From an uncultured Alteromonadaceae bacterium (GTDB taxonomy: Bacteria > Pseudomonadota > Gammaproteobacteria > Enterobacterales > Alteromonadaceae), in the NCBI GenBank assembly GCA_947501935.1, contig CANMXU010000016.1:1-64000 (forward strand): DNA of 64,000 bases. The letters run 5' to 3'. The translations under genes and the position numbers were made by a program. The notes under the pieces were generated by a model, which worked only from the letters and a program-made list of their open reading frames with translations, was not told the origin of the DNA and did no database searches. Shown in pieces: positions 30,671 to 39,708 of the stretch (position 1 is its first letter; each line of letters starts with the position of its first letter).

Positions 30671-30718
30671 TATAGTATTAGCTCTAAAGGCTATCCGCTT
30701 TAGAGCTTTTATACTATA
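30671..30718 (+). terminator. Long hairpin between sucB and sucC
   Basis: An inner 10-bp stem (30680-30689 with 30698-30707) and an outer 8-bp stem (30671-30678 with 30711-30718) make an extended hairpin. Only four T follow the inner stem, so it may be a weak terminator, an RNA stability element or a processing site. It lies 28 bases after the sucB stop. Confidence 0.6.
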
Positions 30719-30804
30719 ATCAGTCAACTTTTTATTGGCAAAAGTTTGTTCTTATATAGGGAGTGAACACTTGTCATCTTTCACAGATAAATGGATAAAA
30801 CACC

Positions 30805-31971
30805 ATGAATTTGCATGAGTATCAAGCGAAACAATTATTCGCTGAATATGGTTTACCAGTTTCTGAAGGTTTCGCTTGCGATACCCCTCAAGAAGCTGCC
30901 GAAGCGGCTGACAAAATTGGCGGCGATATGTGGGTTGTTAAAACTCAAGTTCACGCTGGTGGTCGCGGTAAAGCTGGCGGTGTTAAGCTAGTTAAAACCA
31001 AAGAAGAAATTAAAGACTTTGCTCAAAACTGGTTAGGTAAGAACTTAGTTACTTATCAAACAGACGAAAACGGTCAACCAGTTGCTAAAATTTTAGTAGA
31101 AAGCTGTACTGATATTGCTAACGAATTATACCTTGGCGCAGTAGTTGACCGTGGTACACGTAAAGTTGTATTCATGGCATCTACTGAAGGCGGCGTAGAC
31201 ATTGAGAAAATTGCTGAAGAAACTCCTGAGTTAATTCACAAAGCAGAAATCGATCCACTAGTAGGCGCACAAGCTTACCAAGCACGTGAATTAGGTTTCA
31301 AACTTGGTTTAAACCCTACACAAATGAAGCAATTTGTTAAAATCTTCATGGGCTTAGCTAAAATGTTTACTGATTTTGATTTCGCATTACTAGAAATCAA
31401 CCCGTTAGTTATTACTGACGAAGGTAACCTTCACTGTTTAGACGGTAAAATTGGTATCGACGGTAACGCTTTATACCGTCAACCTAAAATCCGTGAAATG
31501 CACGATCCATCTCAAGAAGATGAGCGTGAAGCACATGCAGCACAATGGGAACTTAACTACGTAGCTCTAGACGGCAACGTTGGTTGTATGGTTAACGGTG
31601 CTGGTCTTGCAATGGGTACGATGGATATCGTTAACTTGCACGGCGGCAAGCCAGCTAACTTCCTAGATGTTGGCGGCGGAGCAACTAAAGAACGTGTTGC
31701 TGAAGCATTCAAAATCATCCTTAGCGACGACAACGTATCAGCTGTTTTAGTTAACATTTTTGGTGGTATCGTTCGTTGTGACATGATCGCTGAAGGTATT
31801 ATCGCTGCTGTTAAAGAAGTAGGCGTTGAAGTTCCTGTAGTTGTACGTTTAGAAGGTACAAACGCAGAAGCAGGTCGTGAAGTATTAGCAACGTCTGATG
31901 TAAACATCATTGCTGCTGAATCATTAACAGACGCAGCACAGAAAGTTGTTGCAGCTGCGGAGGGCAAATAA
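30805..31971 (+). CDS. sucC: Succinate-CoA ligase, ADP-forming, beta subunit
   Basis: Nucleotide-binding subunit of succinyl-CoA synthetase. 388 residues. ATP-grasp N-terminus ([19 protein letters not shown], then [17 protein letters not shown]) and the C-terminal ligase domain ([16 protein letters not shown]). The stop overlaps the sucD start by one base (TAATG), consistent with equimolar synthesis. Confidence 0.98.
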   Translation: MNLHEYQAKQLFAEYGLPVSEGFACDTPQEAAEAADKIGGDMWVVKTQVHAGGRGKAGGVKLVKTKEEIKDFAQNWLGKNLVTYQTDENGQPVAKILVESCTDIANELYLGAVVDRGTRKVVFMASTEGGVDIEKIAEETPELIHKAEIDPLVGAQAYQARELGFKLGLNPTQMKQFVKIFMGLAKMFTDFDFALLEINPLVITDEGNLHCLDGKIGIDGNALYRQPKIREMHDPSQEDEREAHAAQWELNYVALDGNVGCMVNGAGLAMGTMDIVNLHGGKPANFLDVGGGATKERVAEAFKIILSDDNVSAVLVNIFGGIVRCDMIAEGIIAAVKEVGVEVPVVVRLEGTNAEAGREVLATSDVNIIAAESLTDAAQKVVAAAEGK

Positions 31972-32843
31972 TGTCTGTATTAATTAACAAAGATACTAAA
32001 GTTATCTGTCAAGGTTTCACTGGTGGTCAAGGTACTTTCCATTCAGAACAAGCACTTGAGTACGGTACACAAATGGTTGGCGGCGTAAGCCCAGGTAAAG
32101 GCGGTCAAACGCATTTAGGCCTACCAGTATTTAACACAGTACGTGAAGCAGTAGAAGCAACTGGCGCAACAGCTACAGTAATCTACGTTCCAGCTCCGTT
32201 CTGTAAAGATGCAATTTTAGAAGCTATTGATGCTGGCATCGAGCTTATCGTTACTATCACTGAAGGTATTCCAACTTTAGATATGGTTGACGTGAAAGTG
32301 AAACTTGAGCAAACAGGCGTTCGTATGATCGGCCCTAACTGCCCAGGTGTTATCACTCCAGGCGAAACTAAAATTGGTATTATGCCAGGTCACATTCATT
32401 TACCAGGTAAAGTTGGTATTGTTTCACGTTCAGGTACTTTAACGTACGAAGCTGTAAAACAAACTACTGACGCAGGTTTCGGCCAATCTACTTGTGTAGG
32501 TATTGGTGGTGACCCTATTCCAGGTACTAACTTCATCGACGTATTGGAAATGTTCCAAAACGATCCACAAACTGAAGCGATTGTTATGATCGGTGAAATT
32601 GGTGGTACTGCTGAAGAAGAAGCTGCAGAATACATTAAAGCTAACGTTACTAAGCCTGTTGTATCTTACATTGCTGGTGTTACTGCACCTGCTGGTAAGC
32701 GTATGGGTCACGCTGGCGCGATTATCGCTGGTGGTAAAGGTACAGCTGATGAGAAATTTGCAGCATTAGAAGCGGCAGGTGTTAAAACTGTTCGTTCACT
32801 TGCTGAAATCGGCAGCGCACTTAAAGAGAAAACAGGTTGGTAA
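31971..32843 (+). CDS. sucD: Succinate-CoA ligase alpha subunit
   Basis: CoA-binding subunit carrying the phosphohistidine. 290 residues, with the N-terminal CoA fold ([17 protein letters not shown]), VSPGKGG, and the active-site histidine region ([16 protein letters not shown]). Last gene of the TCA operon, closed by a terminator 30 bases later. Confidence 0.98.
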   Translation: MSVLINKDTKVICQGFTGGQGTFHSEQALEYGTQMVGGVSPGKGGQTHLGLPVFNTVREAVEATGATATVIYVPAPFCKDAILEAIDAGIELIVTITEGIPTLDMVDVKVKLEQTGVRMIGPNCPGVITPGETKIGIMPGHIHLPGKVGIVSRSGTLTYEAVKQTTDAGFGQSTCVGIGGDPIPGTNFIDVLEMFQNDPQTEAIVMIGEIGGTAEEEAAEYIKANVTKPVVSYIAGVTAPAGKRMGHAGAIIAGGKGTADEKFAALEAAGVKTVRSLAEIGSALKEKTGW

Positions 32844-32873
32844 GCGATTAGCTTACAGCTTGTAATTCTTAAT

Positions 32874-32900
32874 AAAAACCCGCTATCTAGCGGGTTTTTT
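32874..32900 (+). terminator. sucCD terminator
   Basis: CCCGCTA (32879-32885) pairs with TAGCGGG (32888-32894), flanked by five A and six T. Also ends within 5 bases of the convergent gene at 32905. Confidence 0.88.
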
Positions 32901-32904
32901 GTAT

Positions 32905-34128
32905 TTAGAAGAATCTTGCTAAATAATCTATCCATGCCGGAGCATTTGCACCAGATGAAGCCACCATATTTAAAGTTAAATCGTTAAGCTTTTGAAAGAG
33001 TGAGTTATCGTTATCTTTAATGTTAGTTAATGCTTTTTGTGTTTCTTGGATATCTTCTTTATTTATTGAATCTATTAAAGGTTGAATTAATAGCTTTGAC
33101 TGACTGTTACCATTTTTTAATAGGTTTACTAAACTTTTAATCTCAATATGTTGATTACTTAATACATTGCTGAGCTGATTTTGAAAATATTCGAGTTGAG
33201 TTGATAAGGTGTCTATTTGTTTATCTTGTCCGCTAATAGTGTTAGTTAACAGTTGCTGCTTTTCATTACTCCACTTTAAATCTGATTCAAGTTGAATGAG
33301 TTGCCTTTTTAAATCTAAAACAACAATAGGTTCATTTGAAAACTCTTCAGGTGTGATTTTTCCGGTAACAACAAGCCCGTAACTATTTAAATAATCCTCG
33401 ACAACTTCTTTCTCACCTTTTGGATGCTCAATAACCATTGTTATTTTTAGGCCTTCTTGTTTTAAAGAAAATGCTACATCGTCATTTGGATATTTTTCAT
33501 TTAATAAATTTCCGAAGTTTTGAAGGATTGATAAACCTGATTTTTGATATTGTCTTTTGAAAAAGATAGATTTTGTTAAGCTATTTTCCGGATTTAAAGT
33601 CTCATATTGAGTTAATAATTTTTGTGTCATTTCTTGATATTGGTTTAAAGTGACTTTTTTTAATTCTGAAATAAGCTCTAAAATTTTTCTATTTTTCACC
33701 TCTGATATTAAGACCTTTGCTGTAATATAAACAACATCATCAGATAAAGAGTTAATTTTAAACCATTTAGGAGATTTCACATGCTCGTCAAAATATCGAA
33801 CAAAAGAATAAATTGAAAATGGATAAACCCATTTCATATGATCAATTTCAAAATAAAATTGGAAGAAATCTTCTTCTTTATGAATTACGACTATGCTATT
33901 CATTTCTTCTAGTTTTAGATAAAGATCATACCATTCAGGTAACTCATTTAAGGTAATTTCAAGGAATTCTAGTGTTTCTGTTTTCGTTAGGCTATGCGTG
34001 AATTCTTTTGAGTGATTGGCCCAATAATAACTTTTATCACCTCTTATATGCTTTTTGTACGTTTCAAGTACCTTATTATTTACTTTAATGTGAAAAAAAT
34101 TTTCTAATTCAATAAATTCGGTAGACAT
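32905..34128 (-). CDS. Hypothetical AT-rich accessory protein (407 aa)
   Basis: I do not recognise this protein. The ATG at 34128 has AAAGGA 6-7 nt upstream and is better than a TTG two codons before it. Visible: an aromatic-rich N-terminal half (EDFFQFYFEIDHMKWVYPF), a predicted coiled coil (about 270-330, rich in Q/L/E/S/K), and a short C-terminal segment ending SGANAPAWIDYLARFF. There are no cysteines and no membrane helix. It is visibly more AT-rich and Lys/Asn-rich than its neighbours. It lies between the TCA operon and a mobile element, so horizontal gain is plausible. Confidence 0.75.
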   Translation of the reverse strand: MSTEFIELENFFHIKVNNKVLETYKKHIRGDKSYYWANHSKEFTHSLTKTETLEFLEITLNELPEWYDLYLKLEEMNSIVVIHKEEDFFQFYFEIDHMKWVYPFSIYSFVRYFDEHVKSPKWFKINSLSDDVVYITAKVLISEVKNRKILELISELKKVTLNQYQEMTQKLLTQYETLNPENSLTKSIFFKRQYQKSGLSILQNFGNLLNEKYPNDDVAFSLKQEGLKITMVIEHPKGEKEVVEDYLNSYGLVVTGKITPEEFSNEPIVVLDLKRQLIQLESDLKWSNEKQQLLTNTISGQDKQIDTLSTQLEYFQNQLSNVLSNQHIEIKSLVNLLKNGNSQSKLLIQPLIDSINKEDIQETQKALTNIKDNDNSLFQKLNDLTLNMVASSGANAPAWIDYLARFF

Positions 34129-34193
34129 AAACAATCCTTTTGTTGAAGCTCTATATTACTGAAATTTAAATTGAAAAAATATATCTGATTTTA

Positions 34194-34730
34194 TTGTCGC
34201 GGTGGCGACAGCACCCAAAGGAAGACTGCCTCCGGCCTCCCTTTGGAATCCCTCGGAGCTGCGCCAAAATGCTTTTCTTCATAACTCATCAATATTCGAG
34301 CTAACATTCAGAACGCACATCCATGTGCTACTTCACTTTGCTGGCGTCCTGCCAGCAATAGCTGATATTGATGAGTTATTCAGGCATTTTTCAAAGCAGA
34401 ATTTATGCTCCGTTCGAGTTTTAGTTTGTGGCGTGATTCATTTCGCTGTTTTTAGTTTTGATTTTGTTGCTTTATTAAGTTAGCTATAGAAACGAGCAGG
34501 GCGGCTTTCACCAATTCCCATCTCAGGGAATAAATCACCATTTTGTAAAGTGAGCAGTCAAGCTGAGCCATGGATGGCGAAGACTGCCGCTTTTCATGGA
34601 CGAATATCGGCAGGTATTGATTGTTCACACAAAATGATGATTTATGTATTCACTGAGCAGGGCACAGTGGGGGATGCAAGGGGGAGGTCTGTGTCTATCT
34701 CCCCCTTGTGTGTAGTCGCCACCGCGACAA
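34194..34730. mobile_element. 537-bp element with 16-bp perfect terminal inverted repeats and TA flanks (MITE-like)
   Basis: The left end TTGTCGCGGTGGCGAC (34194-34209) is exactly inverted at the right end (34715-34730). Both sides are bordered by TA (34192-34193 and 34731-34732), the target duplication typical of IS630/Tc1-mariner-type elements. Inside are several inverted repeats: ATAACTCATCAATAT at about 34281 with its complement at about 34367, a GCTGGC/GCCAGC hairpin, and a 10-bp CAAGGGGGAG/CTCCCCCTTG stem near 34675-34706. A 93-codon frame (34202-34483) starts within the end repeat and is probably not a gene. No transposase is encoded, so mobility would need a partner elsewhere. Confidence 0.75.
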
Positions 34731-34793
34731 TATAATCTTTAAAAGGCTGAAGGTTAGAAAGTATTTTATTTTGTTATTTCAAAAGAAGAAATT

Positions 34794-34949
34794 ACAACAC
34801 CATTGCCGCTATCCAACCAAAAGCATAAGGGGTCGGTGACAGCTTATAATTTTTGACATAGGTTAGCGATAATATTGCCAAGCTATTTTGCCCCTGTCAC
34901 CGACCCCTTTAGTTACCGATCACAACACCATGGCTGCTATCCAACCAAA
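34794..34949. repeat. Imperfect direct repeat (about 28 bp) flanking a REP-like insert
   Basis: Bases 34794-34822 and 34922-34949 are near-identical. Both encode on the minus strand the last residues GWIAAMVL of the adjacent antiporter followed by a stop (TAA at 34792-34794, TGA at 34920-34922). The segment between holds the REP-like hairpin. It looks like an insertion that duplicated the end of the gene. Confidence 0.75.
34827..34909. repeat. REP-like palindromic element
   Basis: AAGGGGTCGGTGACAG (34827-34842) is perfectly inverted at 34894-34909, with an AT-rich 51-base centre. This is the layout of a bacterial interspersed mosaic/REP pair of the kind mobilised by REP-associated (RAYT) transposases. 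No such transposase is in the window. Confidence 0.65.
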
Positions 34950-36239
34950 TACTAACAGTGGAATATTAAAATGAATAAAAGTTGGAATAACACTGTCTTT
35001 AATGTGATCGTGTTGACCGTCAACATTCAAACCTGCGGTTGGCCCAAGGGTTGAGTCTGAAGCTGGCGATCCTGCATCGCCTAGTGCCGCAGCTGTGCCT
35101 ACTAGTGCAATTGTTGCTGGAACAGAAAAGCCAAAACTTAAGGCTAATGGCACGTAAATGGTGGCAATTACCGGAACGGTTGAAAAAGAAGAGCCAATAC
35201 CCATGGTAATAACAAGACCAACAACCAACATTAACATTGCCGCAAGGGCTTTGTTATCGCCAATTAAACCGCCAATAGAGGTTACTAAGCCGCTTACTTC
35301 ACCTGTGGTTTTTATCACTTCTGCAAAGCCTGCGGCGGCGATCATGATAAAACCAATATTGGCCATCATTAATACGCCTTGATTAAACAAGTCTTGTCCT
35401 GAGTTTTTTTTCAAAATGCCCGAAAAATTTAAAATGATAAAACCGCTCAGCGCGCCAAAAATCATCGAGCCGGTGTAAAGTTGCACCGCTAATGTCACAA
35501 CAATTGAACCTAGTGCTACCCAAATACTTTTGCGGTTAATTTCTATCTCTTTTGTTTTTGTTTCAACAGCTACTTGTTGATATTGTCTTGGTTTTCTATA
35601 GCTAATAAATACCGCAACAACTAAACCACACACCATGCCAAGGGCTGGCAATAGCATGGCTTGTGGTACCTGACTGCTGGTGGCGGCTAAACCATTACTA
35701 TTAAGCGCAGCTAACAATACATCGTTTAAGAAAATAGCGCCAAAGCCAACGGGTAAAATCATATAAGTGGTTACTAAACCGAAGGTGATTAAGCAGGCGA
35801 TTAAACGGCGATCTATTGCTAGTGCTGAAATCGCTAAAAGCAATGGTGGAATAAGAATAGGAATAAAGGCTATATGAATAGGTAAAATATTTTGAGAACT
35901 AACCGCCATTGCCAATATGGCAAACAATAAGCCCCAACGTACCCATTTAGTATTGTCACTATTGGGCGTTTTACCGAGCTTTTTAATAATGTTTGTTGAA
36001 ACCAAGGTAGCAATACCAGAATGTGATAAAGCTGCGGCAAAAGCGCCTAACAAGGCGTAGCTTAATGCTATTTGTGCACCACCGCCTAAACCGTTATTAA
36101 AGGCGGTAATGGTTTGATTGATTTCAAGGCCGCCAAATAAACCGGCAACGACTGAGCTGATAGTCAGCGCTATTACAACATTGACACGGGCGAAACTTAG
36201 CAGCAGCATTAAGCAAACCGCAATAACTACAGCATTCAT
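34920..36239 (-). CDS. NhaC-family Na+/H+ antiporter or amino-acid transporter (YuiF-like)
   Basis: Inner-membrane transporter of 439 residues with about 11-12 hydrophobic segments. The sequence pattern ([28 protein letters not shown], and [25 protein letters not shown] near the C-terminus) fits the COG2056/YuiF branch of the NhaC superfamily. Members are annotated either as Na+/H+ antiporters or as histidine transporters, so the substrate is open. The last eight codons and stop appear to come from a duplication caused by the REP-like insert downstream. Confidence 0.8.
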   Translation of the reverse strand: MNAVVIAVCLMLLLSFARVNVVIALTISSVVAGLFGGLEINQTITAFNNGLGGGAQIALSYALLGAFAAALSHSGIATLVSTNIIKKLGKTPNSDNTKWVRWGLLFAILAMAVSSQNILPIHIAFIPILIPPLLLAISALAIDRRLIACLITFGLVTTYMILPVGFGAIFLNDVLLAALNSNGLAATSSQVPQAMLLPALGMVCGLVVAVFISYRKPRQYQQVAVETKTKEIEINRKSIWVALGSIVVTLAVQLYTGSMIFGALSGFIILNFSGILKKNSGQDLFNQGVLMMANIGFIMIAAAGFAEVIKTTGEVSGLVTSIGGLIGDNKALAAMLMLVVGLVITMGIGSSFSTVPVIATIYVPLALSFGFSVPATIALVGTAAALGDAGSPASDSTLGPTAGLNVDGQHDHIKDSVIPTFIHFNIPLLVFGWIAAMVL

Positions 36240-36483
36240 AATTACCTTTTAGCCGTTAGAGGAGTTATTTAGTGAATGAACCATTTTTGACCGCGCCTAC
36301 TTACTTGTCTAGGCAAATCGCGCAATTTTACAAAGTTCAGCCAGCTGGTTACTTAAACCCTATGGCTTTGTGACTAAATATGACGCTTGTGGTTTACTGT
36401 TTTACAAAACCTGAATACGCTGATGTGTATTTACAGCATTTTATGCTAGTTTATCTGCTCGTTTTTTATCAATTTTTTCTATC

Positions 36484-37362
36484 ATGTTCAATACTCAGCT
36501 TTTATTCCCTCAAGCGCTGCCTTGGTTATTTCTGTTTATCAGCATTATAAGTGCTTTTATAAAGCCTAAATTTGCTTGGTGTGGCTTAGTTATCACTTTG
36601 TTATCAGCTTTTTTACTTGGCGCTATATCAGTAACAGGCATTGCTTTGGTAGGTGTTTTATTGGCCATATCATATGGTGCTAATAAAAGTGAACACCGTA
36701 TTATTAAAGTACTGTTAACCACATTGGTGATTATATTTTGTTTGGCGTTAGCTGCACATTTACTGCCGGGTTTTAATAACTTATTGGTATTAGAACAAGT
36801 AAGTAAAAGCGAGCAGAGCCGCGACTTTACTATGTATTTAAATATCGATAAGCCGATGATTTTATTTGCGCTGTTGTTGATGTATCCCGATATTTTAAAA
36901 CCCGTGTTTAAGCCGGAGTTAAAGTCAGAGTTAAAGCCAGAGCTGAATTTAATCTGGCCTCAATTGCTAGGAATAATAGCTATAGCACTTATTGTTATAT
37001 TTGGTTTGGCTAATGCTTGGTCTTTAATCAAAATAGAGCCTAGTTTACCTAGCTGGTGGTGGTTATTTGTTTTAAATAACTTACTGCTCACTTGTGTTAT
37101 GGAAGAGCTATTTTTTCGAGGCTTTATTCAACAGCAACTTAGCAAGCATTTTAAGCCGATAATCGGTTTGGCAATAGCGAGTATTCTATTTGGTATAGCC
37201 CACTTTGGCGGAGGTTTAGCTTATGTGTTTATAGCGACGCTGGCTGGGATTTTATACGGTTTTATTTATCAAGCAACTGGTAAACTGAGCTACGCAATTG
37301 CTGGGCACTTTTTGTTAAACTTTCTGCATTTATGGTTATTTACTTATCCTTTAGCCAAGTAA
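36484..37362 (+). CDS. CPBP-family intramembrane metalloprotease
   Basis: Polytopic membrane protein of 292 residues, with motif 1 EELFFRGF (E207, E208, R212), motif 2 FGIAHFGGG (H240) and motif 3 AGHFLLNF near residue 277. These are the conserved CAAX-protease/bacteriocin-processing (ABI/CPBP) residues. An unusual Lys/Glu/Pro repeat (FKPELKSELKPELN) lies before helix 5. Neighbours give no substrate. The ATG at 36484 has no strong Shine-Dalgarno. Confidence 0.85.
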   Translation: MFNTQLLFPQALPWLFLFISIISAFIKPKFAWCGLVITLLSAFLLGAISVTGIALVGVLLAISYGANKSEHRIIKVLLTTLVIIFCLALAAHLLPGFNNLLVLEQVSKSEQSRDFTMYLNIDKPMILFALLLMYPDILKPVFKPELKSELKPELNLIWPQLLGIIAIALIVIFGLANAWSLIKIEPSLPSWWWLFVLNNLLLTCVMEELFFRGFIQQQLSKHFKPIIGLAIASILFGIAHFGGGLAYVFIATLAGILYGFIYQATGKLSYAIAGHFLLNFLHLWLFTYPLAK

Positions 37363-37444
37363 TCTCCCTAGGTGATGCTGCCTACAGTCCTGACAGTTTG
37401 ACTTATCAAGGTGATGCTAGCATTTATTCACCCTATTATTTAAT

Positions 37445-37489
37445 TCAACTTAACCTGTTTCAACTTAACCTGACTCAACTTAGCTGAGC
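37445..37489. repeat. Three 15-bp tandem repeats
   Basis: Unit TCAACTTAACCTGTT, two good copies and a degraded third. They lie in the 310-base gap between the CPBP gene and a small ORF; otherwise that gap shows no gene, only short imperfect inverted repeats near 37508-37545. Confidence 0.75.
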
Positions 37490-37672
37490 TCGGCGCTTAG
37501 CTCGGCAATGCAATTTGCATCGTTTTCGTTGCAAATTGCGAAATTCATTTATGCTGTTTCAAGTCGTAAAATAAAGCCTTTATATTTCAATAGTTAATGA
37601 AAGGTAATATTTTGGCATTGTTAATGCTATATCTAGATTGTTATTAGTTGATATAAAAATGAGGGTAGTATT

Positions 37673-37861
37673 ATGAACAAAAGTCGACATGAAATGAGTA
37701 GACGCTTAGTACTTTCAGCACGTCAGCTGTACTTTTATCAGCAACAAACAATGAAAAAATTAAGTAATACTAAGGGCTTTTCATTAGGTGATGTTGAGCA
37801 GCATAGCTGTGATGATATTGATGTTGAAGATAATGAAAACTATTTACTGGGTTATAACTAA
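37673..37861 (+). CDS. Small hypothetical protein (62 aa)
   Basis: Not recognised. GAGGG lies about 8 nt before the ATG. The N-terminal half is basic and helical (MNKSRHEMSRRLVLSARQLYFYQQQ), the C-terminal half acidic (DDIDVEDNENY). The charge split and good start site favour a real gene; no function is suggested by neighbours. Confidence 0.5.
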   Translation: MNKSRHEMSRRLVLSARQLYFYQQQTMKKLSNTKGFSLGDVEQHSCDDIDVEDNENYLLGYN

Positions 37862-38008
37862 GCCTTAATAGCTTGGCGCTTAGGCGGTACTAAAATAAGC
37901 GGCATACTGAAAGGCACAGCGGTGGAAGGTAGGGGAGGTTTTGTTTCCTCTCCCTTACCCATATTAACTTCAATTCACTCTACTTATACTTATAGCAAAA
38001 TCTATAAA

Positions 38009-38833
38009 TTATACTCTTGGCAACCACATGCCCATCGTGGCGGCAGTAATTCCTGCAAGTGTTGCTAGTGTAACAATAACCATCAATACACTTATGAATA
38101 ATTTATATTGCTGGTTGTTACTGTCTTGTGCGCTGAAGTATAACTGTGCGAATGCTAAAGGCACTAGATATTGAGCAAACCCTAAAAAGGTGAGGAATGG
38201 GCCGGTGAAGGTTTTAGGATCAAAACCAACAGGGGCTTGGTGAATCATTAGCCACAACATTAACCCAATACGAAAAAACCATACTCCAGCCATTACTAAA
38301 AACAAACGTATCGCCCAGCGGCGGTGCACTTTAATGTTACGTTTAATCGCGTAATAAACGGCTAATACTGCGAAAATTATTATCAATATCGCATTTAAGC
38401 TAATACTATATTTGCCAATTTCAGCACCTACTGTACCGCGTGTCCATACCATAAATAAGCCACCTAGGCTGAGAATCATCGCGGTAACTATATAAACTCG
38501 ACCGTTGATGCGATGTAGCAAAGGCGCCTTAGCCCTTATTTGAGGAACAAACTGCAGTGGCCCAGCAACTAAAACAATAACAGCTAAGAGTAAATGCATG
38601 CCCACAGCAATATTACCGATAATGTCACCTTCAACGTAGCCATGGGGCATAACTTTGTTCCACTGGCTAATGTCTCCTGATGCTGTAGCGCCACCATAAA
38701 ATAAAGCCACATAGGCCGCAAAAATCCACTGGCCAATCACTGCAGTGACAAACCATGATTTTATGGTATTAATTAAAATTTTATTTGCGTCTAGATTGTA
38801 TGTTGCTTTATTGACTAAAACTGATTCATTCAT
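38009..38833 (-). CDS. DUF2306-type membrane protein
   Basis: 274 residues with about seven membrane helices. The segment LLHRINGRVYIVTAMILSLGG and the later HRRWAIRLFLVMAGVWFFRIG match the DUF2306 family of predicted membrane proteins with conserved His/Arg pairs. Biochemical function is unknown. A G-rich/C-rich hairpin near 37929-37961 downstream of the stop could terminate it. Confidence 0.75.
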   Translation of the reverse strand: MNESVLVNKATYNLDANKILINTIKSWFVTAVIGQWIFAAYVALFYGGATASGDISQWNKVMPHGYVEGDIIGNIAVGMHLLLAVIVLVAGPLQFVPQIRAKAPLLHRINGRVYIVTAMILSLGGLFMVWTRGTVGAEIGKYSISLNAILIIIFAVLAVYYAIKRNIKVHRRWAIRLFLVMAGVWFFRIGLMLWLMIHQAPVGFDPKTFTGPFLTFLGFAQYLVPLAFAQLYFSAQDSNNQQYKLFISVLMVIVTLATLAGITAATMGMWLPRV

Positions 38834-39708
38834 GTTATCCCTCGACCTTTTATTCTTTTCTTATTAGTAACTTTGTAATTGTTAGCTAAATAGCATGTTA
38901 TATGCCATTGCTATAACTTCTTTTTATTCAGATGGTTAGTTTGAACGGGTGGGTTTACAAGTGTCAGATTGACTAAAAAAGGTAGAATTTAACGATAAAG
39001 TTATATGTTTGTTTACATCATTTATCGCTATGGCGTAGTAACTATTGAGGTGACTAAGTATCAAAAGTATTAGCACTTAGAAAGTAAAATGTTGTAAAGC
39101 TTTACCGTGAGCAAAATATGCTTAGCGTGTTTCTTTATTTCTAGGTGCTCTTCAATATTTTGCTTTCTTCTGGGGCAGGTTTCATTTTTGGTAATGTCTT
39201 CTATTATAGCTGCAATGTCTTCAAACTAGCTTTTCACGAGTAATACTTAAGCGTTTATCGAGTATGTTTTGTTTCATATCATCAAAGCGAATATCGCGGT
39301 TCTATTTTTATTGCACTGTTACCTGTTTCTTTTTACTGCATCTGTTTAAATAGTTTATCGCCTAGATTTAAAGCCTATATAAGTTCACATGATTAACAAC
39401 CGTACAAATTAGAGTTAACTTCTTATGAACTAGTGGTTAACTTATCGCTTACTTTTGGTTCACAAATGTACTAATAAAGTTTTTTTTAGGCGAAAAACAA
39501 GCTTTTTAAGACATTTTTCAATACTTTTTATGGGGTTTGCCAGTTGCTTTTTATTGCTAAGCTTTTGTCTTTAATCTTTATTTCCTTTCTTTGTGATTAA
39601 AGTGTAACCCTCGGTTATACTTCTTTACATATCTCTACTTATTAAACGGAACTAATCGGCTAGAATAACCCCATCGAAATTTAAAACCTTAAAAAATAGA
39701 GTGAAAAG
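38834..39708. other. Long intergenic region with a possible decayed gene
   Basis: Minus-strand translation gives two protein-like blocks in different frames: DIRFDDMKQNILDKRLS (about 39240-39300) and EDIAAIIEDITKNETCP, continuing to a stop near 39074. Stops and a frameshift separate them. This may be a broken gene, but no family is recognised. The right part should hold the porin promoter. Confidence 0.35.

Noticed and set aside
34202..34483. 93-codon frame inside the TIR element
   Set aside because: It begins within the inverted repeat, has no ribosome binding site, and its sequence follows the hairpin structure rather than a protein pattern.
34192..34732. Integron attC site or CRISPR
   Set aside because: The hairpins lack attC core sites and there is no regularly spaced repeat; terminal inverted repeats with TA flanks fit a transposon-like element.
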